Counted from the stretch's first letter, positions 1 through 5,742 are shown. The stretch is DNA of 5,781 bases from Acidobacteriaceae bacterium (GCA_003139975.1 PLHN01000293.1:1-5781), one strand, 5' to 3'. Translations and numbers: made by a program. Notes: generated by a model from the letters alone, not told the origin.

Positions 1-1640
1 TCTTCGGCAATGTCGCTGAAGATCGCCTGCTGTGCCGGAGTCAGTTCGATGAGGAGCGGCATCAGCAAGCGCTGGCTTTCCACTTTCTGCGCCGCCCGCT
101 GACCGAGCACGCGTTCAAACAGGACGCGCTCATGGGCCACGTGCTGGTCGATGATCCACAATCCGTCTTCGTTGACGGCGAGTATGAAGGAATTGCGAAT
201 CTGCCCGAGCGCTTTCAGTGTCCGCAGCGATTCGAGCGTGGGCGGAGACTGCGGTTCGGGGTCGATGGGCGGAGCGCAACCATGATCGGGAACGGCCGGT
301 TCTGGCGCGCGCGCCAGTGAGACTGCCGCATTCGCTTCAACCGCAATTCCGCCTTCGAAGGCAAAGCGGGCGGTGGCCGCCGGGATCGGCGGTGGCTGCA
401 ATGCGAAGCCAGGCTGTCCGGCTTGGCCGTACAGGGGCGCAGATACTCCTGGCGCGGGCTCGTACAAATTTCGCCACGGCGCTTGCCCGCCGTTGCTCCC
501 GCGCGCGCCGGGCGTGAGGCCGGGACTGGCCGTGGGCTGGGCGTTGATCTCGGATAAGAACTGCGGGACAGGGCGGGCCTTCATCAGCGTGTCGCGTACG
601 GCGTCGCGCACGAAGTCGTGGACAGCGGTTTGCTGGCGGAAGCGCACCTCGGTTTTCGAGGGATGAACATTGACGTCGACTTCAGCTGCAGGCATTTCCA
701 GAAAAAGCAGAACGACTGGGTACACCGTTGGCGGCAGAATATTTCGGTAGGCTTCGGTGAGCGCGTGCTGGATCAGCCGGTCGCGAATCAGTCGGTCATT
801 CACAAAAATAAAAATCGAATTGCGGTTGAGTTTCTGAATCTCCGGCTTCGAAACGAAGCCACGAAGACGAAGTTCGCCGGGTTCGGGTTTTTCCAATTCT
901 TGTTCGGGATCGCGGCGCCAGGGCGGAGGCTGCGGCAGGCCTGTGCGCTCCAGACGTTGCACGGCGGCGAGCGGAATCAGTTGATCGAGCGTCTCGCGGC
1001 CAAAGACTTGATAGACGCGCTCGCGATGATCGCTTACGGGCGGCGCTACCAGCAAGGCGTTCGTCGAAGAGTGCAGTTCAAAATGTTTTTCGGGATGGGC
1101 CAGCGCATAGTGCGTCACCAGCGACGCGATGTGCGAGAGTTCGGTCGATTCGGAGCGCAGAAATTTCTTTCGGGCCGGCGTGTTGAAAAACAGATCACGA
1201 ATGGTGATCGAGGTGCCGAGGGGCAGGCCCGCTTCTTCCACGCGCATGATCTTGCCGCCGTTGATTTCGACGACCGTTCCGGCCGGTTCTTCTTCGGCGC
1301 GGGTTTCGAGGTGGAGGCGGGCGACCGACGCGATCGAGGGTAGCGCTTCGCCGCGGAATCCGAGCGTGGCTATGGTAAGCAAATCGTCGGTGTCTTTGAT
1401 TTTCGACGTGGCGTGGCGTTCGAAGGCCAGCATGGCGTCGTCGCGCACCATGCCGCAGCCGTCGTCGGTAATCTGAATCAGTTTCTTTCCGCCGGCCTCG
1501 ACATGGATGCGGATGCGCGTGGCGCCGGCGTCGAGCGCATTTTCAAGCAATTCTTTTACCACCGAGGCAGGGCGCTCCACCACTTCGCCGGCGGCGATCT
1601 GGTTAGCCACGCGTTCCGGTAGGACGTGGATCTTTCCCAT
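1..1640 (-). CDS. mutL: DNA mismatch repair protein MutL (C-terminus cut off by window edge)
   Basis: This is the GHKL-ATPase that links MutS mismatch recognition to strand incision and repair. The frame is open from ATG at 1640 to the window edge, giving 546 codons without a stop. The N-terminus reads MGKIHVLPERVANQIAAGEV, the expected MutL start. ATPase motifs are visible: E30 and N34 in KELLENALDAG, DDGCG at 59-63, GFRGEAL at 94-100, FNTPAR in the transducer region, and the ATP-contacting lysine K329 in HPSKTEVRF. A Pro/Ala/Gly-rich linker runs from about 350 to 470. The dimerisation domain begins near QIRNSFILA (480-488). It contains DQHVAHERVLFE (498-509), matching the endonuclease motif DQHA-X2-E-X4-E except for Val instead of Ala. 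The later zinc-site motifs lie outside the window. The start is set by family alignment; an in-frame TGA lies 9 nt upstream and no convincing Shine-Dalgarno sequence precedes it. Confidence 0.97.
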   Translation of the reverse strand, partial: MGKIHVLPERVANQIAAGEVVERPASVVKELLENALDAGATRIRIHVEAGGKKLIQITDDGCGMVRDDAMLAFERHATSKIKDTDDLLTIATLGFRGEALPSIASVARLHLETRAEEEPAGTVVEINGGKIMRVEEAGLPLGTSITIRDLFFNTPARKKFLRSESTELSHIASLVTHYALAHPEKHFELHSSTNALLVAPPVSDHRERVYQVFGRETLDQLIPLAAVQRLERTGLPQPPPWRRDPEQELEKPEPGELRLRGFVSKPEIQKLNRNSIFIFVNDRLIRDRLIQHALTEAYRNILPPTVYPVVLLFLEMPAAEVDVNVHPSKTEVRFRQQTAVHDFVRDAVRDTLMKARPVPQFLSEINAQPTASPGLTPGARGSNGGQAPWRNLYEPAPGVSAPLYGQAGQPGFALQPPPIPAATARFAFEGGIAVEANAAVSLARAPEPAVPDHGCAPPIDPEPQSPPTLESLRTLKALGQIRNSFILAVNEDGLWIIDQHVAHERVLFERVLGQRAAQKVESQRLLMPLLIELTPAQQAIFSDIAE

Positions 1641-1675
1641 GGGGTTCGCGATTCAGTGTGACAGAGGCAGGCGGG

Positions 1676-1689
1676 TAGTGGCTAGTGGC
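1676..1689. repeat. two tandem copies of heptamer TAGTGGC
   Basis: TAGTGGC occurs twice back to back in the short non-coding gap upstream of mutL. It is too short to assign a role. It may be the remains of a longer intergenic microsatellite. Nothing else was recognised in 1641-1763. Confidence 0.4.
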
Positions 1690-1763
1690 CGGTGACTTGC
1701 AATAACACGCGGCCAACTCCCGAGAGATGGCAACTGCCCGGAGGATGAGTTCGGGAGCCTCTT

Positions 1764-1982
1764 TCAGGCGCGCGACAGCCTGGTTTCGCTTGCGCTGCGT
1801 CTCGCATTTTGGCAACCGCCTTCGATCATCTCGAGGTTGGGCAGGCCTTCCCATTCGGTTTCCTGGTCGCCGGAGCGTACAACGATAAAGAGGGTGGACG
1901 TTTCGTCGCGCCGTGCCTTGTTCCAGAGCCTCCGCCGCTTGATTGATTTTGGATTCCGCCAGATGACCGCAGGCATTGCCAT
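1764..1982 (-). CDS. hypothetical 72-residue basic protein upstream of mutL
   Basis: The family is not recognised. The protein begins MAMPAVIWRNPKSIKRRR and ends ASETRLSRA. It is rich in Arg/Lys in its first third and has a short hydrophobic strand TSTLFIVV in the middle. There is no signal peptide or membrane segment. The frame is open further upstream, to a GTG at 2162. I chose the ATG at 1982 because GAAGGAG (complement of 1988-1994) lies 5 nt before it, the best ribosome binding site in this gap, while the upstream extension does not look protein-like. It is on the same strand as mutL and 123 nt ahead of it, so cotranscription is possible. The overlapping frames here are also fairly open, so this may be non-coding. 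The case rests on the ribosome binding site and ordinary codon choice. Confidence 0.4.
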   Translation of the reverse strand: MAMPAVIWRNPKSIKRRRLWNKARRDETSTLFIVVRSGDQETEWEGLPNLEMIEGGCQNARRSASETRLSRA

Positions 1983-2063
1983 GCCAACTCCTTCGTAGTG
2001 ACGTGCTGAAGTGGAGTATTGCCCGGCGGCGGGGGCGTTGCCGTAGGTGAAATCACAGGGCGA

Positions 2064-2079
2064 TGTGACGGTGATCACA
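2064..2079. promoter_or_regulatory. CRP/FNR-type operator candidate, TGTGA-N6-TCACA
   Basis: The sequence TGTGA CGGTGA TCACA is a perfect match to the core dyad bound by CRP-type (and related CRP/FNR superfamily) regulators. A second, tighter dyad (GTGA-AA-TCAC) lies 17 nt to the left at 2047-2056. The site is 81 nt before the ATG of the small minus-strand ORF and 218 nt before the TonB-C start, so it could serve either direction. The flanks do not extend the AT-rich outer part of the E. coli 22-mer. Which regulator binds here, if any, is unknown. Confidence 0.35.
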
Positions 2080-2267
2080 CGGGATGCGTAGGGGATCCAA
2101 CTGACAATGGCTCCTGCCGCGAACTGGCCTAAACATCGCACAGAAAGCGACTTGTGGGGCACTTGCCTCGCATTGTTTCATGTTGTGTCCGCCCATCTAG
2201 CTCGTGACCTTCGTAATTCTGGAAAGCCGCGGAGATCACTGCCCCGCGCCGAATGTGAAACTAGACT

Positions 2268-2296
2268 GTTCTAGAACGGATTCAAGAAGACGTTCT
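2268..2296. promoter_or_regulatory. clustered AGAAC/GTTCT inverted repeats before the TonB-C gene
   Basis: A perfect 10-bp palindrome GTTCTAGAAC (2268-2277) shares its right arm with a second inverted repeat AGAACG-N12-CGTTCT (2273-2278 and 2291-2296). The last arm ends one base before the ATG at 2298. Three half-sites in 29 nt could form an operator, or a hairpin that masks the start codon. Palindromes of this size also occur by chance, so this is only a candidate. Confidence 0.22.
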
Positions 2297-2297
2297 T

Positions 2298-2660
2298 ATG
2301 AAGAAACGTGCGGCGACCCGGCGCACAAATCGATTGCTAATCGTTGTCTTTGTGATATTCCTGACAACCGGTCCGGTCGCCGCATTCGCGCAGGGCTCCA
2401 TCGCACCCGAGCATGGGCGAAAGGTCACTCGCCACGTCCTTCCGGCTTATCCTCCAGTCGCCCACCAGGCGCACCTCGTCGGCAAGGTGCGGTTGGTGGC
2501 GGTTGTGGCTCCGAACGGTTCGGTCAAACTTACCCAGCCTTTAGGCGGTAATCCCGTCCTTCTCCAGTCCGCTGCGGAAGCGGTGATGCAATGGAAGTAC
2601 GCGCCTGCTCCCGCCGAGACCAAGGAACAGGTCGAGATTTCCTTCGCGCCAGAGGAGTGA
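2298..2660 (+). CDS. exported stand-alone TonB C-terminal domain protein
   Basis: A 120-residue protein with a basic N-terminus (MKKRAATRRTNR), a hydrophobic core at 13-31, and a likely signal peptidase I site AFA|Q after residue 31. The rest is a TonB C-terminal-like alpha/beta fold. YPPVAHQAHLVGKVRL (51-66) is followed by VVAPNGSV (69-76), and SAAEAVMQWKYAPAP (91-105) matches the family's closing helix and Trp-Lys/Arg-aromatic-Pro segment. Classical TonB has an uncleaved membrane anchor and a long Pro-rich spacer, and both are missing here. The domain is therefore probably released into the periplasm, or anchored by a partner, and is unlikely to transduce energy alone. Many such short TonB-C proteins occur in Acidobacteria. 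The start is supported by an AAGAAG stretch 8 nt before the ATG, a weak ribosome binding site. It ends with TGA. Confidence 0.85.
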   Translation: MKKRAATRRTNRLLIVVFVIFLTTGPVAAFAQGSIAPEHGRKVTRHVLPAYPPVAHQAHLVGKVRLVAVVAPNGSVKLTQPLGGNPVLLQSAAEAVMQWKYAPAPAETKEQVEISFAPEE

Positions 2661-2910
2661 GCGGGAGCGAGATGTTCTTCCCCGGGGTTCGGGCCGCGCC
2701 CTGATGCTCCCAATATTCCAGAACAATCCTTTTAGTGGCCGAGCCCTGCCCTGCATGTGTTCGCGTCGGTCAGCCCACACATCGCCAAAGGCGCGAGAAG
2801 TGGCCAGCCGCGATCAGAATCGGGAAACCGACCACTGGCACACGCGGAAACCGGACATGTCCGAAGGCGCTCTTTCCCGCGCGCCGGCTGCGGCCCAGAA
2901 TTGTCATCAT
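2661..2910 (+). other. gap between TonB-C and lipoprotein genes; open but probably non-coding
   Basis: The lipoprotein frame remains open upstream to ATG 2704, with another ATG at 2857. The 69 extra residues show no recognisable domain and would bury the lipoprotein signal inside the protein. No ribosome binding site favours either upstream start. A small GC-rich hairpin (GGGC-CGC-GCCC, 2691-2701) has no T-tract. I see no other gene or clear promoter. Confidence 0.5.
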
Positions 2911-4179
2911 ATGTTTGCCGAACATTCCGCTCACGCGCAGGCTGGCCGATTTCTGACCGTTACCATTTTGTTAACAGTCTCCCTTGTCGGTTGCGGCGGA
3001 GTGTCCTCTCACGGAAGTGGCGGCGCACCTCCTCCTGGCGGCGGCAATCTTGCCTGCAACGGGATGACTCCCGGGCAAACCGCGAGTTTGAACGGATTCG
3101 TTCCCTTCACCAGCAGCAGCCTATGGAACACCGACATTTCCGCCGCGCCCGTCGATCCGAATTCGGCCTCAATCATGAGCAACTGGGTAGGCTCGGTGAA
3201 CATGCATCCGGATTGGGGAACGGATCCTACCTACGGAATTCCCTACGTTGTTGTCGATGGCAGCCAGAATCTAGTCAACGTGAACCTTGGCGCCTATCCC
3301 GAAGAGAGTGATCCGGGGCCGATGCCGATCCCTGCGAATGCGCCGGTGGAAGGCGGTTCGGGCAGCAGCGGAGATCGGCACGTGCTTGTCCTCGACAACA
3401 ACAATTGTTTTCTCTACGAGCTCTATAACGCCTCGCCGAACGGTGACGGCAGTTGGAACGCCGATTCCACTGCAGTCTGGGATCTGCTGGGCACTGGCAA
3501 TGCCCAGCGTCCGTACACGTGGACGTCAGCCGACGCAGCCGGACTGCCTATTTTTCCCGGCCTCGCGCGATATGACGAGGCTGCTTCGGGAAGCATTAAC
3601 CATGCGTTTCGCTTCACATTGCCACGGACTTCCGCCGCCTTCACGCCTCCGGCTTCGCACGATGCCGCAACTTCCAGCGATCCCTCGGCTCCGCCGATGG
3701 GCATGCGGCTGCGGCTCAAGTCGGGCTATGACATTTCCGGATTTTCAGCCAATACTCAAACCATTCTCACCGCGATGAAGCATTACGGTCTGATCCTGGC
3801 CGACAACGGTAGTTCGCTCTTCGTCACGGGAGCTTCCGACAGCCGCTGGTCCGCGGAAATTGACGAACTCAAGTCGGTGCCCTCATCGGCGTTTGAGGTC
3901 GTCCAGATTAATCCCGTCTATACGAATTCGAATTATCCGGCGGGCGCCGCGCCTGCGATCACCAGCTTCACTTCCTCTGTTTCCCATGTTTCTTCCGGCG
4001 GAAGCGTGACGCTCTCGTGGAACGCGAGCAATTCGATCTACACGATCATTTCGCCCTGGCCGGGCGCAGTGCGCGGTACCAGCCTGACCGTGAACCCGAC
4101 CGCTACCACGACCTATACGCTCTATGCTACGAATCAGTATGGGCGGACGACGGCGACGGTGACGGTTAGCGTTCCGTAG
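2911..4179 (+). CDS. lipoprotein of unknown function with C-terminal Ig-like domain
   Basis: From the ATG at 2911 this encodes 422 residues. FLTVTILLTVSLVGC (14-28) is a lipoprotein signal with lipobox LVGC, so Cys28 should be lipidated and the protein anchored in the membrane. A Gly/Pro/Ser linker (29-46) leads to a core domain (about 49-335). Its motifs include SLWNTDIS (70-77), DRHVLVLD (155-162), INHAFRFTLP (229-238), MGMRLRLKSGYDIS (263-276) and HYGLILADNGSSLF (291-304) followed by GASDSRW. I associate this motif order with conserved uncharacterised secreted proteins of Acidobacteria and Actinobacteria; no enzymatic activity can be assigned. Residues 348-422 form an Ig-like beta-sandwich (ITSFTSSVSHVSSGGSVTLS, then NPTATTTYTLYATN), typical of surface adhesion or spacer modules. 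The 2911 start is preferred over 2704 and 2857 because it places the signal at the N-terminus. A clear Shine-Dalgarno sequence is lacking. The stop is TAG. Confidence 0.8.
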   Translation: MFAEHSAHAQAGRFLTVTILLTVSLVGCGGVSSHGSGGAPPPGGGNLACNGMTPGQTASLNGFVPFTSSSLWNTDISAAPVDPNSASIMSNWVGSVNMHPDWGTDPTYGIPYVVVDGSQNLVNVNLGAYPEESDPGPMPIPANAPVEGGSGSSGDRHVLVLDNNNCFLYELYNASPNGDGSWNADSTAVWDLLGTGNAQRPYTWTSADAAGLPIFPGLARYDEAASGSINHAFRFTLPRTSAAFTPPASHDAATSSDPSAPPMGMRLRLKSGYDISGFSANTQTILTAMKHYGLILADNGSSLFVTGASDSRWSAEIDELKSVPSSAFEVVQINPVYTNSNYPAGAAPAITSFTSSVSHVSSGGSVTLSWNASNSIYTIISPWPGAVRGTSLTVNPTATTTYTLYATNQYGRTTATVTVSVP

Positions 4180-4226
4180 TTACCTTTCTCGCACGTACAT
4201 TGGAATCAAGACCTATTGTGATGTTT

Positions 4227-4259
4227 CCGGTGGCGGGCCAGCGCCGCACGGTGTTTTTT
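4227..4259 (+). terminator. candidate rho-independent terminator of the lipoprotein gene
   Basis: A GC-rich imperfect hairpin pairs CC(G)GTGGCG (4227-4235) with CGC(CG)CACGG (4242-4251) around the loop GGCCAG. It is followed by TG and six T residues (4254-4259). It starts 48 nt after the lipoprotein stop codon. The stem has two bulges, so strength is uncertain, but the position and T-tract fit. Confidence 0.45.
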
Positions 4260-4272
4260 CGGCGAGGAGTGC

Positions 4273-4305
4273 CCCCACACATTGCGAGAGTCGCTTTGTG
4301 TGGGG
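4273..4305. repeat. 33-nt two-part hairpin between convergent genes
   Basis: Outer arms CCCCACACA (4273-4281) and TGTGTGGGG (4297-4305) are perfect. Inside them, separated by a symmetrical TT/TT bulge, GCGA (4284-4287) pairs with TCGC (4291-4294) around a GAG loop. It lies 25 nt beyond the GloVer stop codon and 93 nt beyond the lipoprotein stop. It has no T-tract on either strand, so it is not a textbook terminator. It could protect RNA 3' ends, act as a bidirectional terminator, or be a dispersed palindromic element. Confidence 0.6.
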
Positions 4306-4330
4306 CGCTCGGCCATTCGGCTGCTTAGTT

Positions 4331-5386
4331 CTATTTCCCGGCCGCGGTGATCGGCACCTCGATCGGGCTGCCCGGAGCGCTGGTCACTATGTTTAGCGTG
4401 GCTGCGTCCGCGCCTACGGCATCGGGAGTGAAGATGACCGCGATGGTGCAGCTCTTCCCGGCTCCGAGCCTGGATCGGCAATAGACGTGGTCGGTGAATT
4501 GGGATGTATCTCCCGTGGTGACGGAGAACGTAATGGGACCGATCTCCACGGGATCAACGCCATGGTTTTCCAGGGTCACAACCTACTTCGCCCGCCCGCC
4601 TAACTCGACGTTGCCGTAGTTGAGGCTGGTTGGGGAGACACTCACTCCCGCTGGGGCAAGCCGGAACACCACGCCGCCGCTGTAACCACCCCCGTTCTTC
4701 GTAGTGCCGTATAGGTTGCCCGCAGCGTCCCGGATCAGACCAGCATCCGACAAATATCCGTCGGTGCAGTTCTCACCGCCCTCGGAGCAGAAGCTGTAAA
4801 GCACCGTCTCAGTACCCGTGTTGTCCAATTTGAACACCGTGCCGCAGTCGGGACTGCAGTTATGGTGTTTAGGTTTCCCGCCAATAACGGTGGTGCCGTA
4901 GAGGTTGCCCGCAGCATCCCAGGCCAGACCAGCCTCGGGGTCGGCCCCGTCTGTGCAGTTCGCGCCTCCCTCGGAGCAGAAGCTGTAGAGCACCGTCTCT
5001 TGACCCGCGTTGTTCAACTCGAACACCGTGCCTCCGCCGTTAGCGCCGCCCTGGAAGGTAGTGCCATACAGTTTGCCTGCGGTGCCCTTGATCAGTCCGG
5101 CAGCGGGGACCGACCCGTCCGTGCAGCCCGCACCACCCTCGGAGCAGAAGCTGTACACAACGCTGTAGGTGTAACCGCGGGCTGCGTTCGCGATCTCCGC
5201 ACGATTAGTATTTCCCGTCTTTGCCCCTGCATTAGGCGGACGATTCAGTCGGTTGAGGATGTTAGGCTGCGCGCCCGCGTGGGCTGTAAAGGCGAATAAC
5301 GCGGACAACGAAATCAGTGTAAAAGTACACAAGCGTATCCGCGCGTTCGGGCTTCGTGGGCTCCGACCTTGCACTTGGTCTGTCAT
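4331..5386 (-). pseudogene. exported GloVer-repeat protein with ASH/choice-of-anchor-D-like domain, split by in-frame TAG
   Basis: The ATG at 5386 has a strong AAGGGA ribosome binding site. The signal peptide runs through TFTLISLSALFAFTAHAGA (21-39). Residues 74-247 are three GloVer (Gloeobacter/Verrucomicrobia-type, TIGR03803-like) repeats, each with YSFCSEGG-x-x-CTDG, AGL, LYGTT and VF-x-L blocks and two conserved Cys. Then VSVSPTSLNYGNVELGGRAK starts an Ig-like ASH/choice-of-anchor-D domain and meets TAG at codon 268 (4583-4585). The same frame resumes directly with VVTLENHGVDPVEIG and finishes the domain (FTPDAVGADAATLNI) at TAG 4331. No frameshift is needed, so one base change explains the break; CAG (Gln) to TAG fits the family pattern. 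The truncated 267-residue product would keep the signal and repeats but lose most of the last domain. The cellular role of GloVer proteins is unknown. A recent nonsense mutation, strain polymorphism, readthrough or a sequence error are all possible. Confidence 0.85.
4646..5167 (-). repeat. three tandem GloVer coding repeats (63, 58 and 53 codons)
   Basis: Unit 1 spans 5167-4994, unit 2 spans 4993-4805 and unit 3 spans 4804-4646. The 20-base string CCCTCGGAGCAGAAGCTGTA (plus-strand reading) is identical at 4779, 4968 and 5136, and other blocks such as GGTTGCCCGCAGC recur in two units. The nucleotide identity suggests recent duplication or gene conversion. Unit 2 is longest because of a Lys/His/Cys-containing insertion, KPKHHNCSPDC. 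Confidence 0.85.
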
Positions 5387-5393
5387 ATGGCGG

Positions 5394-5400
5394 TCCCTTC
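5394..5400 (-). promoter_or_regulatory. ribosome binding site of the GloVer gene
   Basis: GAAGGGA on the minus strand ends 7 nt before the ATG at 5386, which fixes this start. Confidence 0.7.
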
Positions 5401-5431
5401 TTTTCGCTGTGAATTGTTTTGGAAATGACGC

Positions 5432-5472
5432 AAAAAAAAACTCCGTGCCGTCCTTCCCTGAACGACATGGAG
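5432..5472 (-). terminator. intrinsic-terminator-like hairpin with T9 in front of the GloVer gene
   Basis: On the minus strand CTCCATGTCGTTC (5472-5460) pairs with GGACGGCACGGAG (5453-5441) around the loop AGGGAA. The 13-position stem has two G-T wobbles and one A/C mismatch, and it is followed immediately by nine T residues (5440-5432). The layout is right only for minus-strand transcription. It ends 46 nt before the GloVer ATG and 112 nt after the small ORF stop. It may close the small upstream transcription unit, or act as an attenuator inside a GloVer leader RNA. Confidence 0.6.
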
Positions 5473-5583
5473 AATTTAGTTGGAACCTGGAATCCCGAAC
5501 GCCAAATTGCCGCGAGCCGTCGCCCCGCTGTCTTCAGTTGGACCCAGAGAAATCGCCGCGAGGGGGCAAGCTCGGAATACAAC
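5473..5583 (-). other. untranslated stretch between small ORF and terminator-like hairpin
   Basis: No supported gene. A minus-strand frame from 5582 runs through the hairpin, the T9 tract and the GloVer signal-peptide region in the wrong frame, so it is not believable as a protein. If transcription starts upstream of the small ORF, this stretch would be the place for an antiterminator or ligand-binding fold; I could not identify a known riboswitch class. Confidence 0.4.
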
Positions 5584-5742
5584 CTAAGTTGGCTTCCACG
5601 TTATACAACGACAACGCTTGCCAATTCCCTTCACGCCGAGTGCTCCACGCTCCGTTTTTTGATGGGTGGGATTGTAGGCCACCAGCGCCTCGGGATTTAC
5701 CCGCGCCACTTTCATGGCCAAAATCCCGCGTGCGCACTGCAT
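5584..5742 (-). CDS. possible 52-residue small protein or leader peptide
   Basis: The reading frame starts MQCARGILAMKVARVNPEAL, continues VAYNPTHQKTERGALGVKG and ends CRCITWKPT before TAG. GAGGGG lies 5 nt before the ATG at 5742, a strong ribosome binding site. No family is recognised, and there is no signal peptide or membrane segment; the C-terminal half is basic with three of its residues forming CRC. The start region holds a GTGCGCAC palindrome (5730-5737) and an 8-bp inverted repeat CGGGATTT/AAATCCCG (5721-5728 and 5691-5698), so the RNA around the start may fold. The downstream hairpin-T9 could end its transcript. It may be a true small gene, a leader peptide for the GloVer gene, or an open stretch inside a dispersed intergenic repeat. 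Confidence 0.35.
   Translation of the reverse strand: MQCARGILAMKVARVNPEALVAYNPTHQKTERGALGVKGIGKRCRCITWKPT

Larger units (their letters stand above)
1983..2297. other. intergenic region between divergent transcription units
   Basis: This gap separates the minus-strand small ORF/mutL side from the plus-strand TonB-C gene. No convincing gene was found in it. It contains two adjacent dyads, GTGA-AA-TCAC (2047-2056) and TGTGA-N6-TCACA (2064-2079), and nearer the TonB-C start a group of AGAAC/GTTCT half-sites (2268-2296). No clear sigma-70 promoter pair could be assigned by eye for either direction. Confidence 0.6.

Noticed and set aside
132..1622. Several plus-strand open frames, the longest 618-1343
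   Set aside because: They lie antisense to mutL, whose minus-strand frame carries all family motifs without interruption.
1603..1854. Minus-strand frame overlapping the mutL start
   Set aside because: It reads through the mutL start in another frame, giving arginine/proline-rich text with no ribosome binding site.
1983..2162. N-terminal extension of the small ORF to GTG at 2162
   Set aside because: The ribosome binding site at 2162 is weak, and the added residues overlap the CRP-like dyad and look non-coding.
2691..2701. GC hairpin after the TonB-C gene as a terminator
   Set aside because: The stem is only four base pairs and no T-tract follows.
2704..2910. Upstream starts for the lipoprotein
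   Set aside because: They would place 18 to 69 unrelated residues before the lipoprotein signal, and no ribosome binding site supports them.
4206..4481. 91-codon minus-strand frame
   Set aside because: It is out of frame with the C-terminal ASH-like domain and runs through the convergent intergenic hairpins.
4583..4585. TAG as a reassigned sense codon
   Set aside because: TAG is used as the ordinary final stop of the neighbouring lipoprotein gene and of this same gene.
4646..5167. CRISPR-like spacing of repeats
   Set aside because: The repeats are coding GloVer units of unequal length, not short direct repeats with unique spacers.
4862..5299. Plus-strand open frame opposite the GloVer repeats
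   Set aside because: It is an antisense shadow of repetitive coding DNA, with no family features.
5262..5582. 106-codon minus-strand frame across the GloVer start
   Set aside because: It passes through the terminator-like T9 tract and the GloVer signal peptide in the wrong frame.
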